Notes: generated by a model not told the origin, from the sequence alone. DNA of 64,000 bases from Nitrincola tibetensis (GCF_003284585.1 NZ_QKRX01000002.1:372001-436000); one strand, 5' to 3'. Positions 18,112 to 28,138 are shown, numbered from the stretch's first letter. A program made the numbers and translations.

Positions 18112-19530
18112 ATGCAAAAAAATCTTTACCCTCAATTTGGTATTTTGCTGATTGATGATGAAGAAGCCTTTTTACGCAGCATGAGCATTGCATTAGAGCG
18201 TAAAGCCGGGTTTAGCCACCTTTATCGCTGCCCAGACAGCCGTGACGCCATGGCTATGATTGCCGAACACCCTATTGGCATAGTTCTTTTAGACATGACC
18301 ATGCCTCATATTTCCGGTGACAAACTGTTACAGCAAATTGTCACCGAGTTTCCAGATATTTGTGTCATCGTCCTCAGTGGACTGAATCAGATAGAAACGG
18401 CCCTAGACTGCATGCGCCTTGGTGCTTTTGATTATTATGTCAAAACCACTGAAGAGCAAAAGCTCATTGAAGGCATCAAACGTGCTGTTCGTATGCAGGA
18501 AATGCACGTCGAAAACCAAGCCTTGCGGCGTCATGTGTTAACCAACACATTGGAACAACCCGATGTGTTCGCAAACATCATCACGCAAGACAAAAGCATG
18601 CGTGCCGTCTTTCAATACCTTGAATCAATTTCCTCTAGCCTACAGCCTGTACTCATCACTGGCGAAAGCGGTGTCGGTAAAGAACAAATAGCTCAGGTTA
18701 TTCATGACCTAAGCAACAAAACAGGGCCATTGGTGAGCGTCAACGTAGCAGGGCTGGACGACAACATTTTTTCTGACACTCTGTTTGGCCATCACCGAGG
18801 TGCATTCACAGGCGCTGATAGCACACGTTCAGGTATGATTGAACAAGCAAACGGAGGCACCTTATTTTTGGACGAAATTGGCGACTTAAGTCCGACCGCT
18901 CAAGTCAAACTCTTGCGCTTGTTACAAGAAGGCGAATACTACCCCTTAGGCAGCGACCGACCTAAGCGACTGCGTGCGAGAATAGTTGCCGCAACCCATC
19001 AAAATTTAACCGAAAAACAGGCTTCCGGTAGCTTTCGTAAAGACTTGTATTACCGTTTAAAAATCCATCATGTCGAGATTCCAGCACTGCGCCAACGCGT
19101 TGAAGATCTACCCCTGCTATTAGACCATTTTCTCACACAAGCGGCAGAGGAAATGGGCAAAACCAAACCTACGATTCCTAAAGAACTACCCGTTTTATTA
19201 GCAAACTATCAATGGCCTGGGAATATCAGAGAATTGAAGGCGCTCATTTACGACGCAGTAAGTCGCCACCGCACCAAAGTGCTATCGATGGAGACCTTCC
19301 GCTCAGTCTTGACGAAAAATGGCCACTCTGCTTTCCACGGCAATTCAGAGAACACCAAAGCTCCTGTATTTTTCCCGATAGATCAGCCATTGCCTACCTT
19401 ACAGGAAATCAACGATCTTCTCGTTGAAGAAGCAATGAAGCGAGCACAAGGCAATCAGTCGCTGGCATCACGTCTCATTGGCCTGTCTCAGCCTGCCCTG
19501 AGCAAACGTTTAAATAAAAAAACCTCTTAA
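18112..19530 (+). CDS. NtrC-family sigma-54 response regulator
   Basis: Two-component activator of sigma-54 promoters, 472 residues. The receiver domain (about 1-125) has the acidic pocket DDEE and phospho-acceptor Asp61 (LLDMTMP). The AAA+ domain (about 160-400) has Walker A GESGVGKE, an intact GAFTGAD loop for contacting sigma-54, Walker [13 protein letters not shown] and the RKDLYYRL segment. A Fis-type HTH ends the protein ([18 protein letters not shown]). It is cotranscribed with the kinase. The likely target is the symporter gene downstream, which has a near-consensus sigma-54 promoter. Confidence 0.95.
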   Translation: MQKNLYPQFGILLIDDEEAFLRSMSIALERKAGFSHLYRCPDSRDAMAMIAEHPIGIVLLDMTMPHISGDKLLQQIVTEFPDICVIVLSGLNQIETALDCMRLGAFDYYVKTTEEQKLIEGIKRAVRMQEMHVENQALRRHVLTNTLEQPDVFANIITQDKSMRAVFQYLESISSSLQPVLITGESGVGKEQIAQVIHDLSNKTGPLVSVNVAGLDDNIFSDTLFGHHRGAFTGADSTRSGMIEQANGGTLFLDEIGDLSPTAQVKLLRLLQEGEYYPLGSDRPKRLRARIVAATHQNLTEKQASGSFRKDLYYRLKIHHVEIPALRQRVEDLPLLLDHFLTQAAEEMGKTKPTIPKELPVLLANYQWPGNIRELKALIYDAVSRHRTKVLSMETFRSVLTKNGHSAFHGNSENTKAPVFFPIDQPLPTLQEINDLLVEEAMKRAQGNQSLASRLIGLSQPALSKRLNKKTS

Positions 19531-19551
19531 ATTCTTCGCTCCAAACCCCCC

Positions 19552-19583
19552 ATAACCTTGGTTATACCTATAACTAAGGTTAT
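19552..19583. promoter_or_regulatory. Paired 14-bp sites, candidate enhancer for the NtrC-type regulator
   Basis: ATAACCTTGGTTAT (19552-19565) and ATAACTAAGGTTAT (19570-19583) are inverted copies with one mismatch, 18 bases centre to centre. They lie about 150-180 bases upstream of the sigma-54 promoter, the usual enhancer distance. They could equally fold as a hairpin just after the regulator stop and act as a weak terminator. Confidence 0.5.
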
Positions 19584-19686
19584 TTAGCATCCAACTCACT
19601 GATAAAAATGTATTTTTAGCGAGTTTCCGCATTGTAACTATTCCATCAGGAATACCCTTTTAAAACATCTCAGATACATTGATATC

Positions 19687-19706
19687 GATTTTATAACTAT
19701 AAAATC
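19687..19706. promoter_or_regulatory. Palindrome upstream of sigma-54 promoter
   Basis: GATTTTAT and ATAAAATC form perfect 8-bp arms around AACT, ending 26 bases before the -24 element. The position suits IHF or a second regulator site. The 342-base gap 19531-19872 otherwise holds only the enhancer-like pair and the promoter. Confidence 0.35.
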
Positions 19707-19731
19707 AGACAGTTAAATCAATACTTCCGAT

Positions 19732-19746
19732 TGGCATAATGCTTGC
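19732..19746 (+). promoter_or_regulatory. Sigma-54 (-24/-12) promoter of the symporter gene
   Basis: TGGCATAATGCTTGC fits the TGGCAC-N5-TTGC consensus with one change and has exactly ten bases between the GG and GC dinucleotides. It sits about 125 bases before the symporter ATG and downstream of the gene for an NtrC-type activator. Confidence 0.85.
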
Positions 19747-19872
19747 TTTTATGAAATGAGTAATTGCATGCAGATAGGACATACCTTGTGTGCTCTAGGC
19801 ATGATTTCATCCTCAAGATTGAGGAATCCAACGTTAATTACTCTGACAAATAACAACTAAAAAGGCAGTACT

Positions 19873-21147
19873 ATGAAAGATACTCAACTATCCAAACAAC
19901 CCGGTTTTTGGAGCAAAATGCCGCTGTGGCAAAAAATTCTGATTGGCATGGTATTAGGTGCTATCACGGGTTCCATTATGGGTCCAAACGCAGAAGTACT
20001 TAAACCGCTTGGAACACTGTTTCTCAACGCCATACGAATGCTGATTGTTCCACTCGTGTTTTGCTCGCTCGTCGTTGGCATCACCTCCATGCAAGACACA
20101 CGAAAAATGGGGCGCATAGGGGTAAAATCCATTGTGCTATATTTAGGGACAACGGCTGTCGCTATCACCATTGGTTTAGGATTGGGCTTTATTTTCACTC
20201 CCGGTGCTGGTTTGGACATGACGGCCCCTGTTGTAGCCGAAGCCGCAAAAGAAGCTCCGACACTGGTCGAAACCCTTCTAAATATGATTCCAACCAATCC
20301 GATCAATTCACTTGCAGCTGGCAACATTTTACAAATCATTGTCTTTGCATTGGGTTTGGGCATTGCATTGACGCTGTCTGGTGAAATTGCAAAACCTGCC
20401 ATCGCTGTGTTTGAAAGCCTTGCAGAAGCTATGTACACCCTGACTGGTCTCGTAATGAAACTGGCGCCTTACGGTGTTTTTGGTTTGATGGCTTGGGTTG
20501 CGGGTACATATGGTCTAGAAATATTGCTGCCTCTAATCAAGGTTATCACGGTGGTCTATATTGGCTGCATCATACATGTGGTGGTCTTCTATAGCGGTCT
20601 GATTAGCGTTGTTGGCCGTCTTAATCCCCTCAACTACTTGAAAGGCATCGTGAGCCCAGCAGCTGTAGCCTTCACTACCACCAGTAGTGCTGGCACCCTG
20701 CCCGTCAGCATCAAAGCCGCTCAGGAAGAACTGGGGGTGTCTAAAGGTATTTCCAGCTTTGTACTGCCCATGGGTGCAACGATCAATATGGATGGCACCG
20801 CACTTTACCAGGGTGTTTGTGCACTATTTATTGCACAAGCGTTTGGGATTGAACTTGAAATGTCAGACTATATCGTCATTATCGCGACGGCTACACTGGC
20901 CTCGATTGGTACCGCTGGGGTTCCTGGCACAGGCATCATTATGCTATCGTTGGTATTAACCACGGTAGGTTTGCCGATTGAAGGCTTAGCGATTATTGCA
21001 GGTATCGACCGAATTTTAGACATGGCCCGTACAACAGTAAACGTATGCGGTGATTTGATGGTATCGACATTGGTTGCCAAAAGCGAAAATGAACTCGACC
21101 AAGAGATTTATTCCGCGCTTCCAACAGCAAACCAAATCAATACTTAA
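19873..21147 (+). CDS. Dicarboxylate/amino acid:cation symporter (DAACS family)
   Basis: Inner-membrane Na+- or H+-coupled symporter of the DctA/GltP family, 424 residues. The substrate-site hallmarks are present: the serine-rich hairpin (TTTSSAGTLPVS), the NMDGTALYQG motif of TM7 and the GVPGTGII hairpin. The cytoplasmic start is followed by about eight TM helices. The likely substrates are C4-dicarboxylates or glutamate/aspartate. The TM8 segment (IDRILDMARTTVNVCGD) contains the DxxRTxxNVxGD pattern with Arg, which in this family favours acidic substrates. Expression is expected to depend on sigma-54 and the two-component system upstream. Confidence 0.93.
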   Translation: MKDTQLSKQPGFWSKMPLWQKILIGMVLGAITGSIMGPNAEVLKPLGTLFLNAIRMLIVPLVFCSLVVGITSMQDTRKMGRIGVKSIVLYLGTTAVAITIGLGLGFIFTPGAGLDMTAPVVAEAAKEAPTLVETLLNMIPTNPINSLAAGNILQIIVFALGLGIALTLSGEIAKPAIAVFESLAEAMYTLTGLVMKLAPYGVFGLMAWVAGTYGLEILLPLIKVITVVYIGCIIHVVVFYSGLISVVGRLNPLNYLKGIVSPAAVAFTTTSSAGTLPVSIKAAQEELGVSKGISSFVLPMGATINMDGTALYQGVCALFIAQAFGIELEMSDYIVIIATATLASIGTAGVPGTGIIMLSLVLTTVGLPIEGLAIIAGIDRILDMARTTVNVCGDLMVSTLVAKSENELDQEIYSALPTANQINT

Positions 21148-21175
21148 TAGACTCCCGTCTTAGCCTTCCAATAGC

Positions 21176-21200
21176 GCCAGATAGACACCGTCTATCTGGC
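21176..21200 (+). terminator. Hairpin after the symporter gene
   Basis: Perfect 11-bp arms GCCAGATAGAC and its complement surround the loop ACC, 28 bases after the symporter stop. No T-run follows, so termination would be weak or the hairpin may protect the 3' end. Confidence 0.5.
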
Positions 21201-21261
21201 CTTAGATCGCTGATCACCACTTGGTAATCACTCTAAAAAGCGTTCTATACTAGGTGCCTAA

Positions 21262-23142
21262 ATGAAAGTATCCCAAAAAGTCGCCCTCTATGCATCTGCA
21301 ATTGTGATATTGGCTTTCTCTCTCTACTCGTGGATTCAGTACAGTAGTTTGAAAAATGCCTTATTCACCAAAACCACAACAAGCACCCAAGAAAGCAGTC
21401 GTGCCCTGGCTGTACAGGTGAATAACTGGTTGAATGGAAAACTCGCTTTAATTGATGTTGCATCACAAGCGATTGACAGTGACTTCTCCAATGACACCAT
21501 TCAAAAAACCTTTGATCTTCCGATCTACAAACAAGAGTTCTTGCTAATGTTTGGGGGACTGGACGCAGAGGCAGTACGCTTCAGCAATGATCCAAATTGG
21601 AACCCGCCGGGTTGGGATGCTCGTAAACGTCCTTGGTATCCTGTTGCCAACGCCCATAAACGTGCCGTATTTACAGAGCCTTACCTATCAACTGAAGGTG
21701 ATGTGCTTATCTCTGCCGTCGCCAACTTCTATGATAAAGGTCAGTTTAAAGGCGCATTCGGCGGGGATCTAAGTCTCAGAACCGTATCCGACGCTGTCAA
21801 CACCCTTAACTTCAATGACACAGGCTACGCTTACCTTGTCAATGAAGCCGGCAAAATCATCAGTCACCCCAACACCGAACTGAATGGAAAAACCATCAGT
21901 GAATTCATCGCGGATAGCCTGCAACAACTGAATACCGAGCTAACACGCGTCAGTCTAAAAGATGGTGGCCATGCCTACGTCACGTTTACCCCTCTACCTA
22001 ACCTGTATGGAGCTAAATGGTATATCGGCGTTGTACTTGACGAAAACAAAGTGTTGCAAGATGTTCGTGAGTTTGGCTGGATTGCATTGATCAGCACCCT
22101 GATTGCTGCTGTTATTGCGTCCATCACCCTGTACTTAGTCGTGGGTGGTCTGCTGAAACCCTTACAAGCCTTGCGTCAATCCTTGCAAGAAATTAACAGT
22201 GGTGATGGCGACCTAACGAAACGCCTAAATGTTGTGAGCAAAGATGAGTTTGGTCAAGTGTCAGCCGACTTCAACCATTTCATTGACTACCTACAAGCGC
22301 TTATCCAAGAGGTCAAACATTTATCTGGTGATGTCCGACTCAATACCGATAGAACCGCTGATTCTTCGGTGCGCTCAGCCAAACAGCTACAGGAACAATT
22401 GAGCGAGCTGGATCAGCTAGCCACCGCTATGCATGAGATGTCAGCGACCGCGCATGATGTAGCGGACAATGCTCAAACAGCAGCTAACCGTGCAAATCAA
22501 GCCGATATCGCCGCCAAAGATGGTGAAGTTATCGTAATGCGTACAACCCAAACCATTGCTCAGTTGACCGAGCAAATGAGTGGGGTTGTCAACACCATCA
22601 ATGATCTGGTTGGATACAGCAACAATATCGAATCCATCCTCACGGTCATCACAGATATAGCCGATCAAACTAACTTGCTCGCCCTAAACGCTGCCATTGA
22701 AGCTGCACGTGCTGGTGAACAAGGTAGAGGCTTTGCCGTCGTTGCAGATGAAGTTCGCTCTCTTGCACTAAAAACACAAGAATCAACCAAACAAATCAAA
22801 CAAATGATTCATCAGCTGCAGGTTGGAGTTAAAAGTGCCGAGAGTGTCATACTCAAAAGCCGTGAAAACGCCAATCAGACGCAAGAGGTCGCCAATCAAG
22901 CGCGTGACTCCTTGCAAGCAATTCGTTCGAGCATCATAGAAATCAATAATATGAACGTACAAATTGCCACTGCAGCAGAGCAGCAAAGTGCGACGACCAG
23001 TGAAATCAACCGCAATACAACCAATATCCGTGATATCAGCCAAGCCGTTGCCGAAGCGGCTCAGCATCAAGAAAGCCTCTGCAACACCATGGTGGATCTG
23101 ACCAACCAACAAGCCAACGCGCTAGACAAGTTCAAAGTTTAA
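21262..23142 (+). CDS. Methyl-accepting chemotaxis protein (dCache sensor)
   Basis: Transmembrane chemoreceptor of 626 residues: TM1 (about 7-28), periplasmic double-Cache domain (about 35-275; the DARKRPWY-like motif [13 protein letters not shown] and the GGDLSLRTV segment are typical), TM2 (about 272-294), HAMP, and a cytoplasmic signalling hairpin with the conserved tip [20 protein letters not shown]. No C-terminal NWETF-type pentapeptide is present. dCache receptors of this motif often bind amino or organic acids. Its location right after the symporter suggests that it senses the same nutrient. Confidence 0.95.
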   Translation: MKVSQKVALYASAIVILAFSLYSWIQYSSLKNALFTKTTTSTQESSRALAVQVNNWLNGKLALIDVASQAIDSDFSNDTIQKTFDLPIYKQEFLLMFGGLDAEAVRFSNDPNWNPPGWDARKRPWYPVANAHKRAVFTEPYLSTEGDVLISAVANFYDKGQFKGAFGGDLSLRTVSDAVNTLNFNDTGYAYLVNEAGKIISHPNTELNGKTISEFIADSLQQLNTELTRVSLKDGGHAYVTFTPLPNLYGAKWYIGVVLDENKVLQDVREFGWIALISTLIAAVIASITLYLVVGGLLKPLQALRQSLQEINSGDGDLTKRLNVVSKDEFGQVSADFNHFIDYLQALIQEVKHLSGDVRLNTDRTADSSVRSAKQLQEQLSELDQLATAMHEMSATAHDVADNAQTAANRANQADIAAKDGEVIVMRTTQTIAQLTEQMSGVVNTINDLVGYSNNIESILTVITDIADQTNLLALNAAIEAARAGEQGRGFAVVADEVRSLALKTQESTKQIKQMIHQLQVGVKSAESVILKSRENANQTQEVANQARDSLQAIRSSIIEINNMNVQIATAAEQQSATTSEINRNTTNIRDISQAVAEAAQHQESLCNTMVDLTNQQANALDKFKV

Positions 23143-23154
23143 CTTATCAGATCA

Positions 23155-23200
23155 TTCTACCTTTGACCCTAAGCCGATATGCGAAAGGTCAAAGGTAGAA
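23155..23200. terminator. Long hairpin after the chemoreceptor gene
   Basis: Perfect 14-bp arms (23155-23168 and 23187-23200, TTCTACCTTTGACC and its complement) flank an 18-base loop, 13 bases after the stop. There is no immediate T-run; T-rich sequence comes only some 20 bases later. Confidence 0.55.
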
Positions 23201-23263
23201 ACCACCTTAGAAAGACTAAACTGTTTTTAGTTTTTCACTGATATGTCCTCTGAAAAAACTGCC

Positions 23264-23280
23264 TGCGACATTATGTCACA
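23264..23280 (+). promoter_or_regulatory. 17-bp palindromic operator before the ABC importer operon
   Basis: TGCGACATTATGTCACA is a near-perfect palindrome (TGYGACAT-N-ATGTCRCA). It lies 69 bases before the binding-protein ATG. The same sequence with one change at the centre occurs at 37127-37143 before the TonB receptor, in the same orientation relative to transcription. The half-site distance (17-bp palindrome, odd centre) does not fit CRP/FNR. Confidence 0.7.
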
Positions 23281-23349
23281 ATACTTTTTAAATCAGTTGG
23301 TTATACAATCTGGCCTTTAAAATAGCTAAATGAAGTAAAGGCATAGATT

Positions 23350-24450
23350 ATGAAACGACTAATCAGCGCGTTGAGCATTACATTTTTACTGCATTCAGGT
23401 ACCTCTTTTGCTGAGATCGTAATCAATGACATTCAAGGCAGAAGCGTCACATTGAATGCACACCCTGAAAAAGTTGCCCTTGGCTTCTACTACGAAGACT
23501 ACTTAGCTGTTGCAGGTACTGAAGGCTTCAACAAACTCGTTTCGTTATCTAAAGCCCCATGGGAAAGCTGGAGACCCGGCCAATGGAATGCTTACACAGA
23601 TGCCTTCCCTCCCTTAGCCACTCTGCCTGATTTTGGCAACGCCGAAGATGGAACCTTATCGACCGAAGCATTAATCGCAACCTCACCCGACGTCTTAATT
23701 TTGGCGAGTTGGCAATTTGATTCTATTGGCACAGGCATACAACAAATTGAAGCCGCTGGCATTCCTATCGTAACCCTTGACTACAATGCACAAACGCTCG
23801 AAAAGCACATCGCATCAACTCGAATTCTAGGTCAATTGTTAAATCGCGAAGATCGTGCTGAAGCGTTAGTGAGTTTATACGAAGATAAACATCAGGATAC
23901 GCTACAACGTGTTAAGACTGCACATACCAATGGAGCCATTTCAAAGAAAATCTATGTAGAACTTGCACAAAATGGCCCTGATGCACAAGGGAACAGCTAT
24001 AGCAAAGGCATGTGGGGCGGCGTTATTGACCTACTTCAAGGTCAGAACATCGCGGCTGGGCAAATCGAAAACTGGGGGCCTCTCTCACCAGAATACATCA
24101 TCGCATCTCAGCCGGACGTTATTCTTTTAGCTGGCTCTGAATGGCTTAATCGACCGTCCTCCGTTCAACTCGGTTTTGGAGCCGACGAAACCTTGACGCA
24201 TCAACGCATGGAAGCGTATCTGAGTCGTGTAGGCTGGTCATCCCTCCCGGCTGTTCAGAACAGAGAAGTGTATGGCGTGTATCATGGGGGCAATCGCACC
24301 TTGTCTGATTTTGTGTACATGCGTGCGATTGGCCAAGCGTTATACCCTGACTTTTTCACAGACGTCAATCCTGCTCAAGAACTCCAGGACTTCTACGCTG
24401 AGTGGATGCCTATTCCTGCCATGGGCCTCTTCGTCACACGTATACACTAA
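23350..24450 (+). CDS. Periplasmic binding protein of a metal-chelate/cobalamin-type ABC importer
   Basis: Class III solute-binding protein of 366 residues with signal peptide (cleavage near SFAEI). The fold markers are the N-terminal NDIQGRSVTLNAHPEKVA strand pattern, a long linker helix in the middle (TLEKHIASTRILGQLLNR) and the second lobe with LSPEYIIASQPDVILLAGSEW. It delivers ligand to the permease/ATPase encoded downstream. Family members carry ferric siderophores, haem, cobalamin or other metal complexes; the ligand cannot be assigned. The common operator with an OprC-like receptor suggests a shared substrate. The stop overlaps the permease start (TAATG). Confidence 0.88.
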   Translation: MKRLISALSITFLLHSGTSFAEIVINDIQGRSVTLNAHPEKVALGFYYEDYLAVAGTEGFNKLVSLSKAPWESWRPGQWNAYTDAFPPLATLPDFGNAEDGTLSTEALIATSPDVLILASWQFDSIGTGIQQIEAAGIPIVTLDYNAQTLEKHIASTRILGQLLNREDRAEALVSLYEDKHQDTLQRVKTAHTNGAISKKIYVELAQNGPDAQGNSYSKGMWGGVIDLLQGQNIAAGQIENWGPLSPEYIIASQPDVILLAGSEWLNRPSSVQLGFGADETLTHQRMEAYLSRVGWSSLPAVQNREVYGVYHGGNRTLSDFVYMRAIGQALYPDFFTDVNPAQELQDFYAEWMPIPAMGLFVTRIH

Positions 24451-25475
24451 TGTTTTTATCTCTGCTTTCAATGATGCGCAACTCTGCCCTATACAGAATT
24501 GCGCTCTGTTTTTTATGCCTGCTGATATTAAGCGTTTTTGATCTTCTTACGGGCCCATCGGGAATGACCCTTGATCAGGTGGTTCTTACACTATTGGAAG
24601 GCCCCAATGGAGACAACAAAGCGTTCTCGACCATCATTTGGCTAATTCGTTTGCCTCAAACCCTCACGGCAATTGCCGTCGGGTTTTGTTTAGGTTATGC
24701 AGGCTTAATGATGCAAACGATTCTAGCCAACCCTTTAGCAAGCCCCTATACACTCGGTTTTTCAGCCGCTGCTGGCTTTGGTGCCGCCTTGAGCATTCTG
24801 TTTGGTGCATCCTTACCCATCGCTGCGTGGATACTTGTTCCTGGATCCGCCTTTGCCTTCACACTTTTAGCCTGCGCAATTATTTATGCGATTGCTAACA
24901 TAAAAGGTAGCTCTTCTGAAATTCTGGTATTAGCGGGTATTGCTGTATTGTTCTTTTTCCAGTCGCTACAGTCGCTATTGCAATATTTAGCGGCACCAGA
25001 GGTATTGCAGCAAATTGTTTTTTGGTTATTTGGTAGTTTATTCAAAGCCAACTGGACATCTGTATTGGTCATTAGTGCAATCCTTGCCGCTACCCTGCCC
25101 TTTAGCTTAAAAGAGGTGTGGAATTTAACGACTCTTCGACTGGGCGATGACAATGCTGCAAGTCTTGGGTTGAATGTTAATGCATTACGCAAACGCATTT
25201 TTATACATGTTGCACTACTAACTTCGGCAGCCGTTAGTTTTACTGGAACAATTGGATTTATTGGTTTGATATCACCTCATGTGAGTCGAGCGATCGTCGG
25301 TGAAGATCATCGATACTCACTTGTACTCTCGGGTATGATTGGAGCCATTCTGCTGGTTTCTGCTTCAATTTTGAGCAAAATTATTTCAGCAGGAGCTGTT
25401 ATCCCTGTTGGAATTATTACTGCAATTATTGGTGTACCGATGCTACTCATCGTCATCCTGAAAAAACAAGGCTAA
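24450..25475 (+). CDS. FecCD/BtuC-type ABC permease
   Basis: Inner-membrane permease of 341 residues with about ten TM helices, forming the homodimeric channel of the importer. The start at 24450 overlaps the previous stop; starts at 24471 or 24474 (MMRNS) are alternatives, and none has a clear ribosome site. Family motifs include IRLPQTLTAIAVGFCLGYAG, QTILANPLASPYTLGFSAAA, GDDNAASLGLN and the ATPase-coupling FIGLISPHVSRAIVGEDHR. It is the single permease of the operon, so it is likely a homodimer. Confidence 0.92.
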   Translation: MFLSLLSMMRNSALYRIALCFLCLLILSVFDLLTGPSGMTLDQVVLTLLEGPNGDNKAFSTIIWLIRLPQTLTAIAVGFCLGYAGLMMQTILANPLASPYTLGFSAAAGFGAALSILFGASLPIAAWILVPGSAFAFTLLACAIIYAIANIKGSSSEILVLAGIAVLFFFQSLQSLLQYLAAPEVLQQIVFWLFGSLFKANWTSVLVISAILAATLPFSLKEVWNLTTLRLGDDNAASLGLNVNALRKRIFIHVALLTSAAVSFTGTIGFIGLISPHVSRAIVGEDHRYSLVLSGMIGAILLVSASILSKIISAGAVIPVGIITAIIGVPMLLIVILKKQG

Positions 25476-25482
25476 TTGGTTC

Positions 25483-26235
25483 ATGCTTTTACTTAACGAC
25501 TTTCAGGTTAAAATTGATCACAAGATTCGATTAAACATCCATAAAGCTCAGCTGAGCAATACTGGAGTTATTGGGGTGATTGGCCCTAATGGCTCAGGCA
25601 AATCAACTCTTTTGAAAAGTTTAGCGGGCTTTTTAAATCACTCAGGCAAAAAACTACTCGATAATCAATGGCCATCCTCTAATCAAATTAGCTACATGCC
25701 CCAAGCCTACTTGGTTAAATCAAAGCTTAAAGTAGAAGATTGCGTGTTGTTAGGGCAACGCGAACAGCTTAGTTGGAGAGTAACCGAGGATCAGCGCTCA
25801 AAAGTGATGGAAATACTCGATGAGTTACAACTGGCTCATTTAGCTAAACGATCCATGGACTCTCTGTCAGGGGGGCAGCAACAAATGGTACTTCTCGCTC
25901 AACGTCTTTCGCGCAATCCCACCCTGCTGCTTCTGGATGAACCCACAAGTGCACTTGATATGTATCACCAACTAGAAGTGTTATCAATTCTTCAGTCCTT
26001 TATTCAAACTCATAATACAACGGTCATCATCGCATTGCATGAACTCACGCTGGCCAGTCGATTTACTAATCAATTAATCATATTAAAAGAAGGTAAGCTA
26101 GTGAGTCATGGAGACACCCATGAATTAATAACAGAGGAGCTGATCAATCAGGTGTATCAAATCGATTGTCAAATTCTGACAACGCATGAGCACAAAGCCA
26201 TCGTTGTGCCGATAAGAGCTCAAAGAAGCGTTTAG
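25483..26235 (+). CDS. ABC importer ATP-binding protein
   Basis: Cytoplasmic ATPase of the metal-chelate/cobalamin-type importer, 250 residues. Walker A is GPNGSGKSTLLKS, the Q-loop region YMPQ, the signature LSGGQQQ, Walker B LLLLDEPTSALD and the switch histidine ALHE. It begins seven bases after the permease stop and is the last gene of the operon. Confidence 0.93.
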   Translation: MLLLNDFQVKIDHKIRLNIHKAQLSNTGVIGVIGPNGSGKSTLLKSLAGFLNHSGKKLLDNQWPSSNQISYMPQAYLVKSKLKVEDCVLLGQREQLSWRVTEDQRSKVMEILDELQLAHLAKRSMDSLSGGQQQMVLLAQRLSRNPTLLLLDEPTSALDMYHQLEVLSILQSFIQTHNTTVIIALHELTLASRFTNQLIILKEGKLVSHGDTHELITEELINQVYQIDCQILTTHEHKAIVVPIRAQRSV

Positions 26236-26370
26236 CTTTTACTGGATTGCATATCGGTTCAAACTGAAATTAATCTGACCAAACCGTCCAGAGACTCCTA
26301 GGTCAATTTTGTTCAATACCTCACCCACGCCCTTCTCTATCCTTCATTGCTCAACTCAATGGAGGAAACC

Positions 26371-26964
26371 ATGACCCTTTCAATGCTGTTCACAATGTCT
26401 GCTTTTGCTTTAGCAGCATCCATCTCACCAGGACCTGTCAATCTTGTCTGTTTAAGCTGCGGAACGCGCTTTCCGATTCGCACAGGTCTTGTGTTTGTCA
26501 CCGGAGCAACGCTTGGCTTTATTGCTCTGTTTTATGCTGTGGGATTTGGGCTTTACTCCCTGCTCACCGTGTTTCCATTTATTGACGTTCTGCTGCGTTG
26601 GTTGGGCGTGGCATTTTTACTTTTTATGAGTTTCAAACTGGCAAGTGACAAGGGCGTCGTGACCGAGAAATCAACCCACCCCATCCCCGGATTTATGACA
26701 GGCGCCCTTATGCAATGGCTAAATCCGAAAGCTTGGTTAGCCTCTGCCGCAGGCATAGGTGCGTATACAACCGCCAATGATCCAATACAGGTTGTCATCT
26801 TCGGTTTGCTCTACCTACCCATTTGTTGGCTGTCCTTAAGCGCTTGGGTGTATGCAGGTGTGTTCTTACGCAAACACGTAGAAAACCCTCGCCTGCTTAT
26901 GTTGATTAACCGTACACTCGCATTACTCCTTGCGCTCAGCTGCATTTATCTACTGATTGATTAA
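26371..26964 (+). CDS. LysE/RhtB-family exporter
   Basis: Six-TM exporter of the LysE superfamily (197 residues), which exports amino acids or related metabolites. The start at 26371 is chosen because GGAGG lies six bases upstream; an earlier in-frame ATG at 26347 lacks one. The family motif SPGPVNLVCL is in helix 1, and GALMQWLNPKAWLA is the conserved QxxNPK segment. Its 3' end overlaps the convergent AraC-type regulator gene by 15 bases. The exporter and regulator are likely functionally linked; the substrate is unknown. Confidence 0.88.
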   Translation: MTLSMLFTMSAFALAASISPGPVNLVCLSCGTRFPIRTGLVFVTGATLGFIALFYAVGFGLYSLLTVFPFIDVLLRWLGVAFLLFMSFKLASDKGVVTEKSTHPIPGFMTGALMQWLNPKAWLASAAGIGAYTTANDPIQVVIFGLLYLPICWLSLSAWVYAGVFLRKHVENPRLLMLINRTLALLLALSCIYLLID

Positions 26965-27786
26965 GGTCCGTCTATATTGATTCGGCGTGGCAGCCATGTG
27001 GCGTTTAAAGACACGCTGAAAATGCGGCTGATCCGCAAAGCCAACATTTTGAGCCACGTCGGCAATGGCCTTCCCCGTTTTCAGTTGCGTTCTACCTAAC
27101 TGAATGCGGCGATTGAGCAAATATGCATGGGGGGTCATACCAAAGTGCTGACTAAAGGCACGAATAAGGTAGCCCGAGCTATAACCGAAACGTTTGCATA
27201 AGGTATCTAGCGAAATGTCTTCTGTGACCTGCTCATCTAAGTAACGCGCAATTGCCTCTAAGTGTTCGGGTATTGTGGTAATCGGGCCTTCGGATTGACA
27301 GGACAAAACAGGCATCAAGTCATTCAAAAATGTGACAAACTGACTCTGCTTTTCAAGCAAGGGATATTCCGTATTTAAAAGCACTTGGGCAACATGGCAA
27401 TAACGCTGATACCAATCCTCATCCGAGAGGGTCGCTTGGGTAAAATTTTGCCACTCCAAACGCTCGATTAACCCTAACTCAAAACGCAGCTCAGTTAACC
27501 AGTCCGTATCAATATACATCATCACATAGGCCCAAGGATGATTATCGATTGGATTACACGTATGCACCCACTCGGGATTCATTAACACTAAATCACCTTT
27601 TCGAACGGTGTAGAGATCCTCACGATATCGATAGGTGCTTTTACCGGCTGTAATGGCGCCAAGCGACCACTGTGTATGACTGTGCAGCGCATAATTGACC
27701 TGACGACCGTCCTCCACCTTGCGCAGTTCAACGTACGGCATGCGCGGATCACGCCAAAAAATGGGAAGCGAGGTCTTAGATGTCAT
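26950..27786 (-). CDS. AraC-family regulator with cupin sensor
   Basis: Regulator of 278 residues: an N-terminal AraC cupin (HSHTQWSLGAITAGKSTYRY, then GDLVLMNPEWVHTCNP) and a C-terminal double HTH (ISLDTLCKRFGYSSGYLIRA and the FADQPHFQRVFKRHMAATPNQY segment). This architecture is common beside LysE exporters. It converges on the LysE gene with a 15-base overlap. Its start overlaps the end of the DUF1801 gene by 11 bases, so the two minus-strand genes are probably cotranscribed. Confidence 0.9.
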   Translation of the reverse strand: MTSKTSLPIFWRDPRMPYVELRKVEDGRQVNYALHSHTQWSLGAITAGKSTYRYREDLYTVRKGDLVLMNPEWVHTCNPIDNHPWAYVMMYIDTDWLTELRFELGLIERLEWQNFTQATLSDEDWYQRYCHVAQVLLNTEYPLLEKQSQFVTFLNDLMPVLSCQSEGPITTIPEHLEAIARYLDEQVTEDISLDTLCKRFGYSSGYLIRAFSQHFGMTPHAYLLNRRIQLGRTQLKTGKAIADVAQNVGFADQPHFQRVFKRHMAATPNQYRRTLINQ

Positions 27787-28138
27787 GTTTTGCAGCGTCC
27801 AACGCTAGTTGAAGGTAGTGTGCGAGCTGTTTATCTTGAATATCCTGCAACACATACAGCTTGATGTGTCTGCGTCCTTTTCCCGTGCCTTCTAGATACC
27901 CAAGTGAGTCATGAATTTTTGCCCCCGACACAAATTCAACCGATACATGCTTTTTGTAGGCAAAGACACCGCAAAATTGAACATCCGACGAGAATAAAAT
28001 ACCGCCGTACTTCACCTCCTCGGAGATGGGTGAAAAAAGCTCACTGACAAGCGCACGCACCTGTTCAACAAGCGCGTATTGTTCAACACCTAGAACATGA
28101 ATATCCTCTAATAACGCATCCACTGTTTTACTTTTCAT
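27776..28138 (-). CDS. DUF1801 domain protein
   Basis: Small cytoplasmic protein of 120 residues of the DUF1801 (YdhG-like) family; its molecular function is unknown. The start at 28138 is preferred because AAGGAG lies seven bases upstream, and that AAGGAG overlaps the next upstream candidate ATG at 28153. The conserved KYGGILFSSDVQFCGVFAYK core and the YLEGTGKGRRHIKL C-terminal segment are visible. It is probably the first gene of a unit with the AraC-type regulator. The left edge of the accessory island begins about 110 bases upstream of it. Confidence 0.8.
   Translation of the reverse strand: MKSKTVDALLEDIHVLGVEQYALVEQVRALVSELFSPISEEVKYGGILFSSDVQFCGVFAYKKHVSVEFVSGAKIHDSLGYLEGTGKGRRHIKLYVLQDIQDKQLAHYLQLALDAAKHDI

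Noticed and set aside
19884-20438. 184-residue minus-strand frame
   Set aside because: It is the antisense of conserved symporter codons and only reflects its composition.
23264-23280. CRP/FNR-type site
   Set aside because: The TGYGA and TCACA halves are seven bases apart, not six (CRP), and the inner GACAT/ATGTC arms are part of the palindrome.
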